NCBI RefSeq assembly: GCF_900112335.1
Contig: NZ_FOLG01000004.1
Span: 182,408 to 246,407 of the forward strand
From: Tropicimonas isoalkanivorans
GTDB lineage: Bacteria > Pseudomonadota > Alphaproteobacteria > Rhodobacterales > Rhodobacteraceae
Direction of reading: 5' to 3'
Length of the DNA stretch: 64,000 nucleotides
Shown here: piece by piece, positions 17,158 to 26,377 of the stretch
Layout: each line of letters begins with the position of its first letter
How positions within the stretch are numbered: the stretch's first letter is position 1
The notes under the pieces: model-generated
The model's database searches: none
What the model was told of the DNA's origin: nothing
What the model saw: the letters and a program-made list of their open reading frames with translations, nothing else
Program-made: the position numbers and the translations under genes

Positions 17158-17345
17158 ATGCAAACACCCAACTTACTCGCCATTCGCGCGCGTCGTTCCG
17201 CTTGGAATAGGGGGCGGATCGTGGGACAGAAGCGCCCACTGAAACCCAAGCACGTCTGGGGGCATACCAAGATCGACAGCACCGTCAGATACTTGGGAGT
17301 CGAACTCGAAGATGCACCCGCCATCGCGGAAGCCATTGAAATCCG
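17158..17345 (+). pseudogene. Tyrosine recombinase (integrase) relic with internal deletion
   Basis: The frame reads MQTPNLLAIRARRSAWNRG..KRPLKPKHVW and then jumps directly to GHTKIDSTVRYLGVELED..AIAEAIEI. These two parts resemble the N-terminus and the extreme C-terminus of a common family of roughly 200-residue tyrosine recombinases, in which about 140 residues carrying the Arg-His-Arg part of the active site lie between them. The junction is at 17259/17260 and is in frame. The nucleophile tyrosine region (TVRYLG) survives. The codon after AIEI is CGA where TGA would end a normal protein, and the frame then runs into repeat-like sequence. It cannot be an active recombinase. Confidence 0.75.
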
Positions 17346-17450
17346 ATGCATAGGGCTGTCTTCACTGACGGCCCTGAACCGACGTCCGGCTTACCCTCAC
17401 CCGCTGCGGCGCAGGCTCGCAAGATTGAGCATTCGCCGCAGTTGCGAAGC
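17345..17450 (+). repeat. Weak fourth copy of the degenerate repeat
   Basis: ACTGACGGCCCTGAACCG followed by CCGCTGCGGCGCAGGCTCGC resembles the central blocks of copies 1-3, but with more mismatches and no clear head or tail. It abuts the integrase relic directly. Confidence 0.35.
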
Positions 17451-17548
17451 CGAGGCCGGAGCGGACGCAATTTTTGCGGACAATGCGGACTTCAACCTAT
17501 TCGATTGCGTGCTGTGATCCGCGCAGATTCCGCAGCGGGCCTGAGTCG

Positions 17549-18436
17549 CTACTCTTTCAGGAAATCAATCAATGCGCGCAGTGCGGGCGGGCTTTGTCGG
17601 CGGCTGGGGTGGTAGAGATGAACGCCGTCGAAGGGCGGCGTCCAATCCTCCAGCACTGCCTCCAGACGGCCAGTGCGAAGGTCCGCGGCCACGTCTTCCT
17701 CCATGTGGAGACTGACGCAGCCACCTTGCCGAACCAGCGCCAGCGCAAGATCCGAGGAATTGCAGATAAGCGGCCCCTCCACCCTTTGCCGCAACTCGCG
17801 TCCATCCTTCTCGAAGTCCCAGGGCGCGATGCCGCCGCTGCTTAGCTGGTGGTAGGCAACGCAAGGGTGCTCGCGCAGGTCGCGTGGCTGGGTTGGCCGG
17901 CCATGACGCGCCCAATAGTCCGGCGTGGCTACGACGAGGTGGCGCAGCGGCGGGCCGACGCGTACGGCGATCATGTCCTTTTCGACATCCTCGCCAAAGC
18001 GCAGCCCCGCGTCGAAGCCATTCGCGACGATGTCTTGCAACTTGTCGTCCACCGTGACCTGCACGGTGATGCCGGGATGTGCCGCCAGAAACGCAGGCAA
18101 TCGCCGGGCCAGAAAGGTCTGCGCGATCCAGTGAAAGGTGGTGATCCGGACGATGCCCTCGGGCTCGTCACGAAAGGCGGCAAGCTCCGCCAGGCCGGTG
18201 TCGATCTCTGCGAGCGCCGGGCCGAGGCGATCCAGGAGGGACATGCCCGCCTCCGTCGGGGCCACGGAACGGGTCGAGCGCGCCAGAAGACGGACGCCGA
18301 GACGTTCCTCCAGGCCCCGCATCGCATGGCTGAGGGCGGAGGGAGATACGCGCAGCTCCGCTGCCGCGGCAGTGAAGCTGCGCGTGCGCGCCACCGCGGC
18401 GAAGGCGGCCAGATCATTGAGCGGCATTCGCGCCAT
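17549..18436 (-). CDS. LysR family transcriptional regulator
   Basis: DNA-binding regulator of 295 residues. The winged helix-turn-helix occupies residues 4-63 (NDLAAFAAVARTRSFTAAAAELRVSP..LSHAMRGLEERLG), followed by the linker helix and a periplasmic-binding-protein-like effector domain from about residue 90. It is divergent from the aldo-keto reductase gene with 91 bp between the starts, the usual arrangement in which a LysR protein controls its neighbour and itself. LysR proteins next to aldo-keto reductases often resemble the subgroup that includes YafC and DsdC-like regulators; the ligand is unknown. Confidence 0.92.
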   Translation of the reverse strand: MARMPLNDLAAFAAVARTRSFTAAAAELRVSPSALSHAMRGLEERLGVRLLARSTRSVAPTEAGMSLLDRLGPALAEIDTGLAELAAFRDEPEGIVRITTFHWIAQTFLARRLPAFLAAHPGITVQVTVDDKLQDIVANGFDAGLRFGEDVEKDMIAVRVGPPLRHLVVATPDYWARHGRPTQPRDLREHPCVAYHQLSSGGIAPWDFEKDGRELRQRVEGPLICNSSDLALALVRQGGCVSLHMEEDVAADLRTGRLEAVLEDWTPPFDGVHLYHPSRRQSPPALRALIDFLKE

Positions 18437-18527
18437 TGATGAATTTTCCTCACAGGGTCATGGCACACGTAGCAGCTAATCCGCGACGGTACAGCCTCCT
18501 ATCTTTGCCGGGACAAAGGAGACCACC

Positions 18528-19622
18528 ATGCAGATGACCGACTACCGTCCCTTCGGCCGTTCCGGCCTCATCGTCAGTCCGCTGGCGCTTGGTACGATGA
18601 CCTTCGGCGCAGGCCGCTGGGGCACGGACGAGCAGACCGCCCGCGCCATCTTCGACGCCTATGTAGAAGCCGGCGGCAACCTGATCGACACCGCCGATGT
18701 CTACAGCGGTGGAGAAAGCGAAAGAATGCTGGGCCGTTTCCTGAAGGACAGCGGCCTGCGCGACCGGCTGGTCATATCGACCAAGGCGGGCTTTTCGCGG
18801 TCCGAGGGGACGCCGATGCATGCGGGCAATGGGGCCTACAACATCCGTCTCGGCATAGAAGGGTCCCTCAAACGGCTGGGCGTGGACCGCATCGACCTCT
18901 TCTGGGTCCATGTGTGGGACCAACTGACGCCCGCCGAAGAGGTGCTTCGGACGCTCGCCGATGCCGTCGCGCGGGGCGAGATCCTCTATTTCGGCTTCTC
19001 GAACGCGCCTTCCTGGTATGTGGCCAAGATTGCGACACTGGCCGCATCGCACGGTCTGCCGGGGCCCGTCGGCCTGCAATATGCCTGGTCGCTGGTGGAC
19101 CGTGGGGTCGAGTTGGACCTGATGCCCATGGCCCGCGAATTCGGCCTTGGCATGATGCCGTGGAGCCCGTTGGGCGGAGGGCTGCTGACCGGGAAATACG
19201 GCCGCGAGAAGCTCGCCGCCGCATCGGAAGGTGCCACGGTGCCCAATGCCGCGGACACCGCCGAAGATCAGCCGCGCGACCGTTTGAACGGGTCAAATCC
19301 CTACGGCGGAATGCTGTTCACCGAGCGGAACTTCGACATCGTGGATACCGTCCGGGATGTCGCCGCCGAGCTTGAGGTGCCGATGGTGCAGGTTGCTTTG
19401 GCTTGGGTGCTGCGCCAGCCCGGGATGACTTCGCTTCTTCTCGGAGCGAGCCGACCGGAGCAACTGAAGGGCAATCTCGCCGCACTGTCGCTGGAGATGA
19501 CGGACGATCAGCGAGCGCGCCTCGACGCCGTGAGCGCACTGCCATCGCTCAATCCGTATTTCATCTTCAGCCTGCCGAGCGAAATGCTCCATGGCGGCAT
19601 GCAGGTGGCCCGGCCCGCGTGA
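18528..19622 (+). CDS. Aldo/keto reductase
   Basis: NADPH-dependent oxidoreductase of the AKR superfamily, TIM barrel, 364 residues. The catalytic tetrad is visible as D54 and Y59 (IDTADVYSGGESE), K86 (STKAG) and H128 (WVHVWD). FGFSNAPSW and QYAWSLVDRGVE are conserved barrel strands, and the C-terminal cofactor segment is LLLGASRPEQL. It resembles the YajO/IolS-type bacterial subgroup. It is transcribed away from the LysR gene, its probable regulator. The start at 18528 is preceded by AAAGGAG. The physiological aldehyde or ketone is unknown. Confidence 0.92.
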   Translation: MQMTDYRPFGRSGLIVSPLALGTMTFGAGRWGTDEQTARAIFDAYVEAGGNLIDTADVYSGGESERMLGRFLKDSGLRDRLVISTKAGFSRSEGTPMHAGNGAYNIRLGIEGSLKRLGVDRIDLFWVHVWDQLTPAEEVLRTLADAVARGEILYFGFSNAPSWYVAKIATLAASHGLPGPVGLQYAWSLVDRGVELDLMPMAREFGLGMMPWSPLGGGLLTGKYGREKLAAASEGATVPNAADTAEDQPRDRLNGSNPYGGMLFTERNFDIVDTVRDVAAELEVPMVQVALAWVLRQPGMTSLLLGASRPEQLKGNLAALSLEMTDDQRARLDAVSALPSLNPYFIFSLPSEMLHGGMQVARPA

Positions 19623-19821
19623 TTCAGGGCGGATGCAGCGAGCGTGACTGGCGGGATCGCTTGCTTGCAGGGCGCGGGCCGTAGGGCCTGATCCCAGGTT
19701 CCGATGCTAAATGCCGGAAGATGCAGACCGCCGGCGGACTGACGAGGGGCGCCTGATCCGGTATTCGGAAACTACACGGCAATTGCTTCAAATATCGGCT
19801 TTTGATCGCCGTCGGTTGGTG

Positions 19822-19860
19822 GGTGGCGCGGCAGGCACAGTGTGCCTGGTCCGCGCCACC
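19822..19860. terminator. Long hairpin between convergent genes
   Basis: GGTGGCGCG pairs with CGCGCCACC and, inside it, CAGGCACA pairs with TGTGCCTG around a single-base gap, giving a stem of about 17 pairs with a small bulge. It sits between the ends of the aldo-keto reductase and RTX genes and probably terminates both transcripts. Confidence 0.6.
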
Positions 19861-19909
19861 CCGCAACGGTATCACTCGTACGCGTCGCGCGTGTGAGTGG
19901 GCAGGGCCG

Positions 19910-22186
19910 TCAGAACAGGACGTCGTCCGTGGTGATCTCGACGCCCGCGAGCCCTTCCAGCAGGATCTGATGGGCGTGATCGTCATCGCCCCAGCTCAAC
20001 AGCCTGTCACCCTTTACGTCGCTCTGCGTCACGTCGACGTCGAAATCGACGACACCCATTCGCTGAAGGTTCAGTGTGTCGATCCCCACCTCAAAATCGG
20101 TGATGACATCATCCCCGACGTGGCCCTTCATCTTGAACACATCCGCGCCGAAACCGCCGGTCAGAATGTCGCTGCCATTGGCTCCAACCAGCACGTCACG
20201 GCCACCTCCGCCCTTGAGGACGTCGTCGCCTTGTCCGCCCAAGAGAACGTCTTTGTCCTTGCCGCCGAGCAGGACATCGTTTCCTTTGCCGCCGACGAGG
20301 CGATCCCTGCCGGCTCCGCCGTCGAGGTGATCCGCCCCGCGCCGACCGAAGATCTGGTCATTCCCGGCATGTCCGGCAAGCGTGTTCCCGTGACGGTTGC
20401 CATAGAGCACGTCGTCGCTTCCGGTGCCTGAAGCGAGGAAGACGAAATCGGCGTCCTTGAGGCCTCCGGAGATGCCCTCCAGGGTGATCTGGGTCGTCCC
20501 GAAGGTAAGGACGGTGTCACCGGGGGAAGTCTGCGTGTCGATGTCCATCGCGTCGAGCCCGGTAACGCCGGCCTGAAGCAGGTCGATCACGTCTTTGCCT
20601 TGGGTAAAGTCCGTGATCGTGTCGGCACCTTCGGAGCTGTTGGTAAAGCGGAACGTATCGGCGCCTGCGCCGCCCGTGAGCACATCGTTGCCGCTGCGCC
20701 CAATGAGGACGTCATCGCCGCCGCCACCTTGAAGCCGGTCGTTGCCCGCTCCGCCGTCGAGGATATCGTTGCCCGCGCCGCCATTCAGGAGATCGTCGCC
20801 GCGCAGGCCACTCACGAGGTCATTTCCGGCCAAGGCGCGGATCGTGTCGTCACCCTTGGTGCCAGTCAGGATGTCGTCTTCCATGGTGCCGGTCGGACTG
20901 TCGTCGTCGGTTGTACTGTTGGTGTTCACGGTGAAGACCTGAGCCTTGATGGCATCGCCGGAACCATCCTGGGCGGCGTCGTATGTCTGCCACGCAATCG
21001 CGAAGCCCCCATCCGGGAGAGAGGCCACAGTCGGAGTAACTTGAGAACTCGCAGCCTCGGTGTTGACGAGAAATTCGCTGCCCAGCTTGGTGCCGTCGGC
21101 ATCGAAGACCTGTGCCTTGATCGCATAGGCGGAGCCATCTTGGGCGGCGTCGCTTGTGTCCCACGTGATCACGAAGCCGCCGTCGGCAAGGCTGGTGATT
21201 GTGGGGCGCATCTGGCTCCCCTCCGCTTCTGTATTGACGAGGATTTCGCCACCTGTTTTGGAGCCGTCGGCGTCGAAAACTTGCGCCTTCACCGCCGTTC
21301 CCGAGCCGTCTTGGCTGGGGTCCCCTGTGCACCAAGTGACCACAAAACCCCCGTTCGCAAGACCGGTGGTCGTGGCGTCCATCTGCATCTCCGCCGTCTC
21401 GGTGTTGACCTGGAACTCTCCACCCTGCTTCGTTCCCTCGGAATCGAACATTTGTGCCTTTATGGCGTCTTCGGGCTCTGGGGCGTTTTCGGAGCCATTC
21501 TGGGTAAAGTTGCCTGTTTGCCAGGTCGCCACAAAGCCACCACTGGCAAGCGCGGTGATCGAGGGAGACATCTGGTCATTCGTGACCTGAGTATTGACGA
21601 GAAACTCGCTGCCCGACTTGGTTCCGTCTGCATCAAAGATCTGTGCCTTGATCGCGTGACCGGAGCCGTCATTGATCGGATCCGGCGCCTCCCATGTGAC
21701 GACGAATCGTCCGTCGTCGAGGCCGGTGACCTTGGGCCGCGTTTGGTTGTATTCAGCTTCGTTGTTAACGAGGAACTCGGTGCCCTGCTTGACACCTTCA
21801 GCGTCAAAGATCTGCGCTTTGATCGCCATAAAGGCTTGATCCTGGAACCTGACTTCCGACTGCCATGTGACGACGAAGCCGCCACCGGCAAGGCCAGTGG
21901 TTGCGGGCGAGTATTGGCCATCCATCGCTTCGCTGTTGACGAGGAATTCGCTTCCGATGGTCGCGCCGTCCGCGCCAAAGATCTGCGCCTTGATCGCACT
22001 TTTGGACCCATCCTGGCTGGAATCCCCTGTCGTCCATGCGATCACGTAGTTGCCGCCGTCCAGACCGGCGACGGTTGGTTCCCACTGATAGTAATATGTT
22101 TCGCTGTTGACGAGAAATTCCGAACCGGACTTGATGTAGGGGTTTGACACCTTGCTTCTCCCGAACTGTGGGCTGCTGAACGACAT
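19910..22186 (-). CDS. RTX calcium-binding protein with tandem 50-residue repeats
   Basis: A 758-residue acidic protein with no N-terminal signal peptide. Residues about 15-435 contain seven imperfect repeats of roughly 55 residues, each with GGFVVTW-like strands, a TQDGS-like turn, AIKAQIFDADG and GSEFLVNTE. From about 445 come glycine/aspartate nonapeptides (for example GGAGNDILDGGAGNDRLQG), then a second RTX block and a C-terminal segment ending GVEITTDDVLF. RTX repeats bind Ca2+ on export through type I secretion systems, whose signal is at the C-terminus, as here. The N-terminal repeats probably form a beta-propeller-like or beta-rich surface. No secretion genes are adjacent. Likely a secreted surface or adhesion protein. 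Confidence 0.85.
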   Translation of the reverse strand: MSFSSPQFGRSKVSNPYIKSGSEFLVNSETYYYQWEPTVAGLDGGNYVIAWTTGDSSQDGSKSAIKAQIFGADGATIGSEFLVNSEAMDGQYSPATTGLAGGGFVVTWQSEVRFQDQAFMAIKAQIFDAEGVKQGTEFLVNNEAEYNQTRPKVTGLDDGRFVVTWEAPDPINDGSGHAIKAQIFDADGTKSGSEFLVNTQVTNDQMSPSITALASGGFVATWQTGNFTQNGSENAPEPEDAIKAQMFDSEGTKQGGEFQVNTETAEMQMDATTTGLANGGFVVTWCTGDPSQDGSGTAVKAQVFDADGSKTGGEILVNTEAEGSQMRPTITSLADGGFVITWDTSDAAQDGSAYAIKAQVFDADGTKLGSEFLVNTEAASSQVTPTVASLPDGGFAIAWQTYDAAQDGSGDAIKAQVFTVNTNSTTDDDSPTGTMEDDILTGTKGDDTIRALAGNDLVSGLRGDDLLNGGAGNDILDGGAGNDRLQGGGGDDVLIGRSGNDVLTGGAGADTFRFTNSSEGADTITDFTQGKDVIDLLQAGVTGLDAMDIDTQTSPGDTVLTFGTTQITLEGISGGLKDADFVFLASGTGSDDVLYGNRHGNTLAGHAGNDQIFGRRGADHLDGGAGRDRLVGGKGNDVLLGGKDKDVLLGGQGDDVLKGGGGRDVLVGANGSDILTGGFGADVFKMKGHVGDDVITDFEVGIDTLNLQRMGVVDFDVDVTQSDVKGDRLLSWGDDDHAHQILLEGLAGVEITTDDVLF

Positions 22187-22517
22187 TGTTCGGCGTGGTT
22201 CTCGGCCATGGAACCTTTTCCACTCCGAACCCGCCTCGGGACTCCGGCTACGGGTCGATCATGATCGCAACATGCATGTCCTGCGTCAGAAATCTGACGA
22301 TGTTGCGGAAAAATATATTGTTGCTTCAAAGTGTTAACGCGGGGCGGCGAAACCGTGTCCATAGTGGGGAAACATGGGGTCTCGCAAGGCGACCGCCGTG
22401 AGCGCATCGGGTCAGCGGGAGGGCGGGCCGGGGCCGCCCCTGCCTTGTCAGAGCCGTTCGGACCCGAAATGTCGGCTCTCTGTCGCCGCGAAATCCCGGG
22501 ATGCTGAGGTGCCCCCG
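22187..22517. promoter_or_regulatory. 331-bp region upstream of the RTX gene
   Basis: Contains the leftward promoter region for the RTX gene. A perfect 12-bp palindrome CGATCATGATCG lies at 22256-22267, about 70 bp before the start codon, and an AT-rich tract (AAAAATATATTGTTGCTTC) lies at about 22308-22327. No gene is seen. The palindrome could be an operator; this is inference from symmetry and position. Confidence 0.4.
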
Positions 22518-23057
22518 TCAGTCCCCTTCGAATTCGCAGAGGGTGTGGACGTCCATTCCCATCGCTTCCAGCCGTTTGCGGCCGCCGAGGTCGGGCAGGT
22601 CGATGACGAAGGCGCAGCCGACGACTTCGCCGCCGAGGCGTTGGACGAGTTTGATGCCGGCTTCGGCGGTGCCTCCGGTGGCGAGCAGGTCGTCGACGAT
22701 GAGGACGCGGGCGCCCTTGGCGATGGCGTCGTCGTGGATCTCCACCACGGCCTCGCCGTATTCGAGCGTGTAGGCCTCCGAGATCACCGGGCCGGGCAGT
22801 TTGCCCTTCTTGCGGATGGGCACGAAACCGACGGAGAGCTGATGCGCCACCGCGCCGCCGAGAATGAAGCCGCGCGCCTCCAGCCCCACGACGCAATCTA
22901 TGGGCGTGCCGGTGTAGGGGTGCAGGAGCTGGTCGACGGCGATGCGCAGACCGCGGGGATCGGCGAAGAGCGTCGTCACGTCGCGGAACATGATCCCTTC
23001 GTGGGGGAAATCCGCAATGGTGCGGATGTAGTCTTTCACCGTTTTGTGGTTCGCCAT
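22518..23057 (-). CDS. apt: Adenine phosphoribosyltransferase
   Basis: Purine salvage enzyme that makes AMP from adenine and PRPP. The 179-residue sequence starts [21 protein letters not shown] and has the family blocks [37 protein letters not shown] and the PRPP-binding loop [13 protein letters not shown]. The length is standard. The ATG at 23057 follows GGGAGGGGGCAA on the minus strand; the frame is open far upstream, but that part is the shadow of the divergent permease gene. It stands alone. Confidence 0.96.
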   Translation of the reverse strand: MANHKTVKDYIRTIADFPHEGIMFRDVTTLFADPRGLRIAVDQLLHPYTGTPIDCVVGLEARGFILGGAVAHQLSVGFVPIRKKGKLPGPVISEAYTLEYGEAVVEIHDDAIAKGARVLIVDDLLATGGTAEAGIKLVQRLGGEVVGCAFVIDLPDLGGRKRLEAMGMDVHTLCEFEGD

Positions 23058-23309
23058 TTGCCCCCTCCCTGTCGCGTGGTGCCGAAACCTGCACGGCGCG
23101 TCAAATGAACCCGCACGCGGGGGGAGGGGCAAGGGCGGATCGTGCGGAATGTCCCGGTCTGTGCCATCTTGCCGCCGCGCGGGGAGCAGGGCCGGGCCGC
23201 ATCGCTCGTTTGCCGGGCAAACGCCGCCCGGGCAGGCGGCGATCCGAATGACATCTTGCACCGCCGGTGCTGCGCGATAAGGTGCCGCGAGGCAAACGCA
23301 GGGCATTCC

Positions 23310-25088
23310 ATGGATCTTTTCACGCTCGGGGCCACGGCGCAGCCGTATCTGGCGTTGCTTGTCGTCCTGGTGATGTTCGCGCTGTTCGCGCGTGAGGTGT
23401 TCCCGGCGGAAGTCGTGGCGATCATGGGGGCGGCGGTGATGCTTGTGACGGGCATCTTGCCCTACAGCACCGCGCTGGATGTGCTGTCCAACCCGGCCCC
23501 CTGGACGATCGCGATGATGTTCCTGATCATGGGGGCGCTGGTGCGGACGGGCGCGCTGGACTGGTTTACCCAGATCGCGCAGAGGCAGGCGGAGATCAAG
23601 CCGCGGCTGTCGGTGGGCACGCTGATCGGGTTCGTCGTTCTGGCCTCCGCCATCGTTTCGAATACGCCGGTGGTGGTGGTGATGATTCCGGTGGTGGTGC
23701 AGATCGCCCGGACCATCGGCCAGCCGGCCTCCAAGATGCTGATCCCGCTTTCTTACGCCGCGATCATGGGGGGGACGCTGACGCTGATCGGCACCTCGAC
23801 CAACCTGCTGGTGGACGGCGTTGCGCGGGCCAACGGGATGGAGCCGTTCGGCATCGTCGAGGTGACGCCGCTCGCCATCGTCGTAGTGATATGGGGGATG
23901 ATCTACCTGCGCTACATCGCGCCGCGGCTGCTGCCGGCGCGGGACAGCATGGCGGACCTTCTGTCGGACAAGGCGAAGATGCGGTTCTTCACCGAGCTGG
24001 CCGTGCCGGAGGACAGCCGGTTGATCGGCCAGAGGGCGGTCGATGTGGACCTGTTCAAGCGCGAAGGGGTGCGGGTGATCGACGTGCTGCGGGGGGATGC
24101 CTCGCTCCGGCGCGACCTGACGAGCGTGGTGCTGGAGCCCGGCGACCGCGTGGTGCTGCGCACGCAGATGAGCGAGCTGCTGAGCCTGCAGGAGAACAAG
24201 AACCTGCGCACGGTGGACAAGCTGAGTTCGATCCGGACGGAAACGGTGGAGGTGCTGATCTCCCCCGGCGCGCGAATGGTGGGCCGGACGTTGGGGCAGT
24301 TGCGCCTGCGGCGGCGCTACGGGGTCTATCCACTGGCGGTGCACCGGCGGAACCAGAACATCGGGCGGCAGCTTGACGACCTCGTGGTGCGGGTGGGCGA
24401 CACGCTTCTGCTGGAAGGGGCGCCGGAGGATATTCGGCGGCTGGCGGCCGACATGGGGCTGGTGGACATTGCCCGCCCTTCCGCGCGGGCCTTCCGCCGG
24501 GACCGGGCGCCGGTGGCCATCGGGGCACTGTTCGGCATCGTGGTGCTGGCGGCCTTCGGGGTGGCGCCGATCCTGCTGCTGGCGTTCCTCGCCGTGGCGG
24601 TGGTGCTCATGACGCGGTGTATCGACGCCGACGAGGCGTTTTCGTTCGTCGAGGGTCGGCTGCTCGCCCTGATCTTTTCCATGCTGGCGGTGGGCGCGGC
24701 GCTGGAGTCCTCCGGGGCGGTCAAGCTGATCGTGAATTCGGTGTCGCCCTGGCTGATGGTGCTGCCGCCGGTCCTCGTCGTCTGGGCGATCTACCTGCTG
24801 ACGTCGGTGTTGACGGAGATGGTGTCGAACAACGCCGTGGCGGTTGTGATGACGCCGATCGCCATCGGCCTGGCGCATGCGCTGGGGTACGACCCGCGCC
24901 CGTTTGTGGTGGCGGTCATGATCTCCGCCTCGGCGAGTTTCGCAACGCCCATCGGGTATCAGACGAACATGATGGTCTACGGACCGGGCGGGTATCGGTT
25001 CTCGGATTTCCTGCGGGTCGGGATTCCGCTGAACCTGTCCATCGGGATCGTTGCGTCGTTGCTCATTCCGTTCATCTGGCCGCTTTGA
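23310..25088 (+). CDS. SLC13/DASS-type anion permease with two RCK_C domains
   Basis: Twelve-helix transporter of the divalent anion:Na+ symporter class, 592 residues. Two homologous membrane halves (about 10-205 and 400-592) flank a cytoplasmic insert with two TrkA-C (RCK_C) domains, recognisable at [20 protein letters not shown] and [17 protein letters not shown]. The substrate motifs [27 protein letters not shown] and [26 protein letters not shown] carry the paired SNT/SNN signatures of the family. Relatives move sulfate, dicarboxylates or related anions, and some are implicated in sulfate or taurine metabolism. No metabolic partner is adjacent. A strong terminator follows. Confidence 0.88.
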   Translation: MDLFTLGATAQPYLALLVVLVMFALFAREVFPAEVVAIMGAAVMLVTGILPYSTALDVLSNPAPWTIAMMFLIMGALVRTGALDWFTQIAQRQAEIKPRLSVGTLIGFVVLASAIVSNTPVVVVMIPVVVQIARTIGQPASKMLIPLSYAAIMGGTLTLIGTSTNLLVDGVARANGMEPFGIVEVTPLAIVVVIWGMIYLRYIAPRLLPARDSMADLLSDKAKMRFFTELAVPEDSRLIGQRAVDVDLFKREGVRVIDVLRGDASLRRDLTSVVLEPGDRVVLRTQMSELLSLQENKNLRTVDKLSSIRTETVEVLISPGARMVGRTLGQLRLRRRYGVYPLAVHRRNQNIGRQLDDLVVRVGDTLLLEGAPEDIRRLAADMGLVDIARPSARAFRRDRAPVAIGALFGIVVLAAFGVAPILLLAFLAVAVVLMTRCIDADEAFSFVEGRLLALIFSMLAVGAALESSGAVKLIVNSVSPWLMVLPPVLVVWAIYLLTSVLTEMVSNNAVAVVMTPIAIGLAHALGYDPRPFVVAVMISASASFATPIGYQTNMMVYGPGGYRFSDFLRVGIPLNLSIGIVASLLIPFIWPL

Positions 25089-25143
25089 TCCCGCGCGCAG
25101 GCAATTCCGGGCAAGTCCGGTGCGTTTCTCTCCTTCCGAAATG

Positions 25144-25174
25144 ACAGAAGCCCGGCGGTTGGCCGGGCTTCTGT
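25144..25174. terminator. Strong bidirectional hairpin after the permease gene
   Basis: ACAGAAGCCCGG pairs perfectly with CCGGGCTTCTGT across a 7-base loop. The stem places A/T-rich ends on both sides, so it can act for the rightward permease transcript and for the leftward DUF1127 gene ending at 25243. Confidence 0.8.
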
Positions 25175-25242
25175 TGGAAACCTTGGGGCAGGGGCGCAGG
25201 TTGCGCCGTCTCTGCCGGGGTGGGCCGGATCGCCCTGGGCGA

Positions 25243-25458
25243 TCAGACGGCGGCTTCGGCCTTGCACTTGGCAAGGTAATAGAAGTCCGCGCGGCACATT
25301 CTCAGGTCGGCAAGTTCGCGGTCGCTCATCGAGTCCAGCTCGCGATAGGTCTGCCAGAAGATTGCGCGACGGCGGCGCCAGTCGGCAAAATTCGCGCGAA
25401 GGGTGCGCAGGGGGGAGACGCCGGGGAGAGTGCCGAGTGCAACGTCGTTCATAGCCAT
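25243..25458 (-). CDS. DUF1127 family small basic protein
   Basis: A 71-residue protein whose C-terminal half has the DUF1127 pattern: [20 protein letters not shown] followed by [21 protein letters not shown]1127 proteins are short arginine-rich proteins abundant in alphaproteobacteria; some are linked to phosphate or carbon metabolism and RNA handling. The start at ATG 25458 is supported by GAGGT upstream, although the frame is open further. It is divergent from the DUF6165 gene. Confidence 0.85.
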   Translation of the reverse strand: MAMNDVALGTLPGVSPLRTLRANFADWRRRRAIFWQTYRELDSMSDRELADLRMCRADFYYLAKCKAEAAV

Positions 25459-25854
25459 GATCGTAACCTCATTCTTCAAAGTGTTGCGCGTTAGCGCTAA
25501 CCTCCCGTGCCCCCAACATGGGTCATTCCCCGGGGAGCGACAACTTTGAGGAATGAAATGCCAGCATTCCGAAATCGCATAGGTCAGAAGGGTTGATGTA
25601 TCTGCGGGCATTCCTTACGCGCGGGTGGTCGCCTTTCGACGATGTCTCCCTCCCGACAAACGCCATCACCGCCGTCGCGCACGTTGAGGCCGAGCGGCAG
25701 TGGGACCGCACAGGCCGCCCGTGCGGACGCACGGGGCAGAGGGGCGGCCCCCGACCTTGCGTCGTGCCGGATGCGGTGGCAGGGATATGGCCTGGATGGC
25801 GGACGGACGCGGTCGCGGCGGCTGCCGACATGTGAAGCACGACAGGGAGGTCCC
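25459..25854. other. 396-bp divergent intergenic region
   Basis: Lies between the leftward DUF1127 gene and the rightward DUF6165 gene and must hold promoters for both. Near 25490-25500 there is the short palindrome GTTAGCGCTAAC, a perfect 12-bp dyad upstream of DUF1127 that could be an operator. The frame of the DUF6165 gene is open upstream to 25642, but that peptide is proline/arginine-rich without homology and is not credible. Confidence 0.45.
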
Positions 25855-26232
25855 GTGCGCGTCAGTATTCCCGTTTCCTTCGGTGAACTGGTGGACAAGA
25901 TCACCATCCTGGAGATCAAGTGCGACCAGATCGGGGACCCGCAAAAGAGCGCACTGGCGCTTGCCGAGTTGTCCCTGCTGCGGGAGGTGCTGGATGGCCT
26001 TCCGCGTCCTGACGGTTTCGACGAGATCAAGCGCGAGCTTCGCGCGGTGAACGAGACGCTCTGGGAGGCCGAGGAGCGTATCCGGGCGTGCGAGGCCGGC
26101 GAGGACTTCGGCGAGCGCTTCGTCGCGCTGGCCCAGAGCATCTATCGCCAGAACGACCGCCGCTATGCCCTGAAGGACCGGCTCAACCGGGCCGCCGGGT
26201 CCGCGATCCGCGAGGTGAAGTCCCACGTCTGA
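25855..26232 (+). CDS. DUF6165 family protein
   Basis: A 125-residue, strongly charged alpha-helical protein starting with GTG: VRVSIPVSFGELVDKITIL, then IKCDQIGDP, EVLDGLPRPDGFDEIKREL and an arginine-rich end. These blocks match the widespread proteobacterial family of unknown function DUF6165, often found near polysaccharide or sulfotransferase-like genes. GGGAGG at 25845-25850 supports the GTG at 25855. Nothing here indicates its role, and it is the last gene before the guanidine operon. Confidence 0.8.
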   Translation: MRVSIPVSFGELVDKITILEIKCDQIGDPQKSALALAELSLLREVLDGLPRPDGFDEIKRELRAVNETLWEAEERIRACEAGEDFGERFVALAQSIYRQNDRRYALKDRLNRAAGSAIREVKSHV

Positions 26233-26377
26233 GCACCCGTCTGTCTGCGAGGGCGTTGATTTCCTGCCCGCATGTTGGGCGATGCCGTCTGGATTGCGGG
26301 CAGTTGACGTTTACGGTGCGTCACGGACCCGTTTGCCGTTGACGCGGGCGGCGGCCTTTGTCTCCAGTCAAGGGGCA

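Noticed and set aside
20160..22150. Regular DNA periodicity that could suggest a CRISPR array or a satellite
   Set aside because: The repeats are 27 or about 165 bases, in frame and degenerate, and are explained by RTX nonapeptides and the tandem protein repeats.
23058..25274. Upstream extension of the apt reading frame on the minus strand through the permease gene
   Set aside because: The extra residues are low-complexity shadow sequence; apt homologues begin at the ATG at 23057, which has its own ribosome-binding site.
25642..25854. Longer N-terminus for the DUF6165 protein
   Set aside because: The upstream codons give proline/arginine-rich sequence without homology, and the GTG at 25855 has a clear GGGAGG site.
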